This document shows, piece by piece, positions 5,465-8,593 of a DNA stretch of 8,593 bases. Within the stretch, counting starts at the first letter, position 1, and each line of letters starts with the position of its first letter. The translations under genes were made by a program, and so were the position numbers. This stretch comes from an uncultured bacterium. Lineage in GTDB: Bacteria > Patescibacteria > ABY1 > SG8-24 > 2-12-FULL-60-25. The stretch covers positions 1-8,593 of the forward strand of contig CALMET010000097.1 in assembly GCA_937863195.1 (NCBI GenBank), given 5' to 3'. The notes under the pieces were generated by a model. It was given only the letters and a program-made list of their open reading frames with translations, had not been told where the DNA came from and ran no database searches.

Positions 5465-6525
5465 TCACCCTCTCCCAATTCAAAACCACTTTTGATGATA
5501 AGCTTGAACGTTTTTTGGATGAAAAAATCCGCAGCGTCAAAAAACAAGCGGATGATCAAACGCTGAACGAGCTTTTTGCGCATACGCGTCGCATTATTTT
5601 GGGTGGCGGTAAGCGCGTCCGCCCATATATGGCGGCTCTTATGTATGAGGCTTGTGGCGGCAAGCTCACGCCATCGGTTTGGCGGGTGTTGCTTGGCATT
5701 GAATTGTTTCATACGTTTGCGTTGATGCACGACGATATCATGGATATGGGTACGGACCGACACGGATTGCCTACCTTACACGTATTTGCAAAAACCTCCT
5801 TTAAAAAACAAAAACGCATTGGTGATATCGCACATATCGGCAACTCTCACGCGATCTTGATTGGTGACATGCTCTTTGTGTGGGCAAATGAATGTTTCAT
5901 GGACCAGCCAAAGCTTGATAAACGCGTTTTGTTTGCCTTGCAACGAGTGTATGCCGAGATGAATCAAGAGGTGATGCTAGGTCAAATGCTCGATGTAGAC
6001 GGCATGACGCGCACCACGGTTGACGACAAGCAGGTTCTCACGAAGACGTCGATGAAAACGGCTGGCTACACCTTTGTTCAGCCATTGCGAATGGGTTGGG
6101 CACTAGCAGGCTCGCCAAAAGCGTTTGCGGGTTTTGCCGAATCATTTGGAAGACCGCTCGGCATCGCTTTTCAGATTCAAGATGATCTTTTGGATTTAAC
6201 CGGCACCGTAAAGACATTAGGTAAGCAGCCATTTTCAGATTTGCGTGAAGGACAGCACACGCTCTTTACGCAGCATATTTTGAAGCATGGTAATGCAAAA
6301 CAAAAAACGATGTTGAAGAATATTTTGCGTTCTACCGTGAATGAAAAACAGGCAAAAGTGGTTCATGCATTATTTGAAGAAAGCGGTGCCTTCGAAGATG
6401 TGGCAAAAGTGATGAACGGCTATTTCAAAAAAGCAGAAAAAGCCATCACAGGATCTACGTTTACAGAGAAGCAGAAACAAGGCTTTTTAGCGCTTTACGA
6501 AAAAGTCTGTTCACGTACCAGTTAG
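5461..6525 (+). CDS. crtE: Trans-polyprenyl diphosphate synthase, probably geranylgeranyl diphosphate synthase
   Basis: All-alpha isoprenyl diphosphate synthase that joins IPP to allylic diphosphates; the context implies GGPP (C20) for carotenoid synthesis. The 354-residue protein has GGGKRVRP (48-55) for IPP binding, the first Asp-rich motif DDIMD (91-95), KT at 199-200 and the second motif QIQDDLLD (238-245). The fifth residue before the first motif is Phe86, with Ala at the fourth. In type I (archaeal-style) GGPP synthases an aromatic residue at this place limits the product to C20, so GGPP is favoured over longer chains. After the first motif the usual RRG reads RHG (100-102). The ATG overlaps the murG stop by 4 nt, and crtB follows after one base. 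A product feeding UppS (FPP) or a quinone tail cannot be excluded from sequence alone. Confidence 0.88.
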   Translation: MITLSQFKTTFDDKLERFLDEKIRSVKKQADDQTLNELFAHTRRIILGGGKRVRPYMAALMYEACGGKLTPSVWRVLLGIELFHTFALMHDDIMDMGTDRHGLPTLHVFAKTSFKKQKRIGDIAHIGNSHAILIGDMLFVWANECFMDQPKLDKRVLFALQRVYAEMNQEVMLGQMLDVDGMTRTTVDDKQVLTKTSMKTAGYTFVQPLRMGWALAGSPKAFAGFAESFGRPLGIAFQIQDDLLDLTGTVKTLGKQPFSDLREGQHTLFTQHILKHGNAKQKTMLKNILRSTVNEKQAKVVHALFEESGAFEDVAKVMNGYFKKAEKAITGSTFTEKQKQGFLALYEKVCSRTS

Positions 6526-6526
6526 T

Positions 6527-7384
6527 ATGACGTTAGATCAGGCCTACAGAGAATGCGCGCGCATTCAGCAAAAGCATGGCAAAAGCTATTATTTTGCCAC
6601 ACGTTTTTTTGATAAAGAGCAGCGCAATGCCGTAAACGCGCTTTATGCGTTTTTTCGTTTACCTGATGAAATGGTAGATCGTGAATCGCTCGAGAATGCC
6701 TCACAAAGCCTAGATAAATGGGAGGCTGACTGGAAAGCTGTTATAGCTGGCGCCGAAACGTCTCATCCTGTGTTGATGGCCGCAAAAGATGTGTTTGACC
6801 GTTACCAGATCCCTGCTCAATACGCTTCTGATTTTTTGGAGGCGATGAGACAGGATTTAAGCAAGACGCGATATGCAAATTATGACGAGCTACGCGGATA
6901 TATGTTTGGTTCAGCAGCCGTTGTGGGCTTAATGCTGACGCATATTATCGGCTGGGATAAGACATCAAGCGCGGATGCAGTACGAGGGCCTGCAACGGCG
7001 CTCGGCGAAGCTATGCAGCTCACAAACTTTTTGCGCGATATCGGCGAAGATTATCGCGATCGTGGACGTATCTATCTACCGCAAGATGAATTAGTGCATT
7101 TTGGACTAACGGACACTGATATCGCAAATGGTATTGTGACACCGACATTCGTCGAGATGATGAAATGGCAAATTGCCCGCGCAAACGCTCTCTACGAAGA
7201 GGCAAATGAAGGGATTAAACTTTTGAATAGCAAAGGACGTTTTCCTGTGCGTTTAGCGAGTGATCTTTATCGGTTTATTTTGGATAAAATTGAACAAAAT
7301 CACTATGATGTGTTTACAAAACGTGCGAGTACGTCATTTGTCGAAAAAGTTAAAACGATCCCGCTCTCAATGATTTATGCCTAA
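6527..7384 (+). CDS. crtB: Phytoene synthase
   Basis: Squalene/phytoene synthase family enzyme that condenses two GGPP head to head into 15-cis-phytoene, the committed step to carotenoids, at the membrane surface. The 285 residues match the short bacterial forms (about 280-310). Seen: SYYFATRFF (20-28), the first Asp-rich motif YAFFRLPDEMVD (40-51) with D47 and D51, and the second motif QLTNFLRDIGEDYRDRGR (164-181) with D171 and D175, followed by IYLP. Squalene or diapophytoene synthase are relatives, but a GGPP-type synthase upstream and a CrtI-type desaturase downstream favour phytoene. The start lies one base after the crtE stop; the 3' end overlaps crtI by 8 nt. No Shine-Dalgarno sequence is seen, so translation is probably coupled. 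Confidence 0.92.
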   Translation: MTLDQAYRECARIQQKHGKSYYFATRFFDKEQRNAVNALYAFFRLPDEMVDRESLENASQSLDKWEADWKAVIAGAETSHPVLMAAKDVFDRYQIPAQYASDFLEAMRQDLSKTRYANYDELRGYMFGSAAVVGLMLTHIIGWDKTSSADAVRGPATALGEAMQLTNFLRDIGEDYRDRGRIYLPQDELVHFGLTDTDIANGIVTPTFVEMMKWQIARANALYEEANEGIKLLNSKGRFPVRLASDLYRFILDKIEQNHYDVFTKRASTSFVEKVKTIPLSMIYA

Positions 7385-8593
7385 ACATGTTGTTATTATT
7401 GGCTCTGGACTCGGCGGTTTAGCGACCGCAGCGTATTTAGCAAAAGCTGGGCTTAAGGTCACGGTTTTTGAAAAAAATGAGCAATTGGGCGGACGAGCTA
7501 GCATGCTTGAAAAAGACGGCTTTCGTTTTGATATGGGGCCTTCGTGGTATTTAATGCCGGATATCTTTAAGCATGCCTTTGACTTGCTTGGAGAAAAGAT
7601 CGAGGATCATTTGGATTTAGTTAAGCTCAACCCGTCGTATCGCGTCTATTTTAAAGATGAAAATATCAAACCCGTAGATCTTCGTTCAATCGTTGATGAA
7701 GACAAAAAGATCTACGAAGGACTTGAGGCGGGTTCTGCGGCAAAACTCGATGAGTATTTAGAGCGTTCAAAATATCAATACGAAGTCTCAAAGAAAGACT
7801 TTCTGTACGGCAATATTGATTCGCCGTTAGACTTTTTTACGCCTCGACTGATGATTGAAGGTACCAAGCTTTCGGTATTTCAAACCATGGACAAGTATGT
7901 GAAGCGTTGGTTCTCGACTGCGGCTGTTCAGAAGCTTTTGCAATATCCGCTCGTGTTTTTGGGTAATTCGCCGTATAACGCACCGGCGATTTATAGCATG
8001 ATGACCCATATTGATACGGAGCTAGGAGTCTTTTATCCAAAAGGTGGGATCTATGAAATCACGAAAGCGCTCGTTGCTATTGGCAAGAAGTACGGAGTCA
8101 CGTATCACGCGAACGCAGAAGCAAAACGGATCTTGGTCGAGGGCAAGCAAACAAAAGGTATTCAGTTGTCATCGGGAGAAGTGATAAATGCCGACATCGT
8201 TGTTTCAAATGCCGATCTCGAATGGACAGATCGTGTTTTGCTCGGCGAGGAACAACGCGTTCATTCAGATGGTTATTGGAAGAAGCGCGTGCTCGCGCCA
8301 TCGGCATTCATTGCCTATCTCGGCATCAAAGGGCGCGTTCAAGGCCTAGAACACCATACCTTGGTATTCGCAAAAGATTGGAAGGAGAACTTTCGCCAAA
8401 TCTTTGACCAGCCGCAATGGCCAACCGACCCGTCGTTTTATGTCTGTACGCCTTCAAAAACGGACGCTTCGGTAGCTCCAGCTGATCATGAAAACCTCTT
8501 TATTCTTGTACCAGTAGCAGCGGGGTTAGATGATTCGCTTGAGCAGCGCGAAGCATATTTGAAAAAGAAACTAACGACAATTGAAGAGAAAAC
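7377..8593 (+). CDS. crtI: Phytoene desaturase (CrtI family), 3'-truncated
   Basis: FAD-dependent carotenoid desaturase acting on phytoene at the membrane. The frame is open from the ATG at 7377, which overlaps the crtB end by 8 nt, to the window edge: 405 complete codons and no stop. CrtI proteins are usually about 490-510 residues, so the C-terminal part, including the last FAD/substrate motif, is missing. Seen: the Rossmann loop VIIGSGLGGLATAAYLAKAG (6-25), acidic E32 at the end of the second strand, GGRAS (38-42), FDMGPSWYLMPD (51-62), the YPKGGIYEI block (220-228) typical of the family, and SNAD (277-280). The GPSWYLMPD version is like that I recall from Bacteroidota CrtI. Related members include CrtN, carotene isomerases and ketolases; the number of desaturation steps cannot be read from sequence. 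Confidence 0.92.
   Translation, partial: MPKHVVIIGSGLGGLATAAYLAKAGLKVTVFEKNEQLGGRASMLEKDGFRFDMGPSWYLMPDIFKHAFDLLGEKIEDHLDLVKLNPSYRVYFKDENIKPVDLRSIVDEDKKIYEGLEAGSAAKLDEYLERSKYQYEVSKKDFLYGNIDSPLDFFTPRLMIEGTKLSVFQTMDKYVKRWFSTAAVQKLLQYPLVFLGNSPYNAPAIYSMMTHIDTELGVFYPKGGIYEITKALVAIGKKYGVTYHANAEAKRILVEGKQTKGIQLSSGEVINADIVVSNADLEWTDRVLLGEEQRVHSDGYWKKRVLAPSAFIAYLGIKGRVQGLEHHTLVFAKDWKENFRQIFDQPQWPTDPSFYVCTPSKTDASVAPADHENLFILVPVAAGLDDSLEQREAYLKKKLTTIEEK

Larger units (their letters stand above)
1516..8593 (+). other. Apparent single operon: Fe-S scaffold, membrane protein, mraY-ftsW-murG, crtE-crtB-crtI
   Basis: Junctions between successive genes are +9, +7, +4, -4, -4, +1 and -8 nt, all on one strand, and no hairpin terminator or spacer able to hold a promoter is seen between them. 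Transcription probably starts in the 1434-1515 spacer and continues past the right edge. An internal promoter inside a coding region cannot be excluded. Confidence 0.75.

Noticed and set aside
5431..5509. 14-bp direct repeat TGATAAGCTTGAAC at 5431-5444 and 5496-5509, on each side of the murG/crtE junction
   Set aside because: In both copies it encodes Asp-Lys-Leu-Glu in frame within helical regions; no longer homology surrounds it, so chance is more likely than a duplication or recombination scar.
1..8593. Alternative genetic code, CRISPR array, tRNA or rRNA genes, insertion sequences
   Set aside because: TGA ends several intact genes exactly at family-typical C-termini, and no regular spacer repeats, cloverleaf or rRNA signature, transposase or terminal inverted repeats were seen.

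Overview
The window reads like a piece of a Patescibacteria (Candidate Phyla Radiation) genome. This is an inference from gene style, not from a search. The genes are packed and overlapping, almost none has a Shine-Dalgarno sequence, MurG and MraY carry unusual motif variants, and a NifU-domain gene plus a small unknown membrane protein lead a cell-wall cluster. TAA, TAG and TGA all serve as stops (TGA ends uppS, the NUDIX gene, ftsW and murG). The standard code therefore applies, which argues against the UGA=Gly lineages (Gracilibacteria/Absconditabacteria).

Left part (1-1433). The window opens inside uppS, the cis-prenyltransferase that makes undecaprenyl diphosphate. A short intergenic stretch follows, holding a good sigma70-type promoter and an overlapping terminator-like hairpin. 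Next is a NUDIX-fold protein of unknown substrate; it is GC-rich and the only gene here with a clear ribosome binding site. A bidirectional terminator separates it from the convergent rpmA (ribosomal protein L27) on the minus strand, which has a basic C-terminal tail.

Right part (1516-8593). Eight plus-strand genes follow with junctions of at most 9 nt or overlaps of 4-8 nt, and look like one operon: a NifU C-terminal-domain Fe-S protein, a three-helix membrane protein, mraY, ftsW, murG, a trans-polyprenyl (probably GGPP) synthase, phytoene synthase crtB and phytoene desaturase crtI. crtI runs off the right edge. No terminator or promoter is evident between the peptidoglycan and carotenoid genes, and murG overlaps the prenyl synthase gene by 4 nt.

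How the genes fit together. UppS supplies the C55 lipid carrier. MraY and MurG build lipid I and lipid II on it, and FtsW polymerises lipid II. The trans-prenyl synthase draws on the same C5 isoprenoid pool, CrtB condenses two GGPP to phytoene and CrtI desaturates it. The most interesting feature is this physical and probably translational coupling of lipid II synthesis to carotenoid synthesis in what looks like a reduced-genome bacterium. The final carotenoid cannot be told, because the cluster continues beyond the window.
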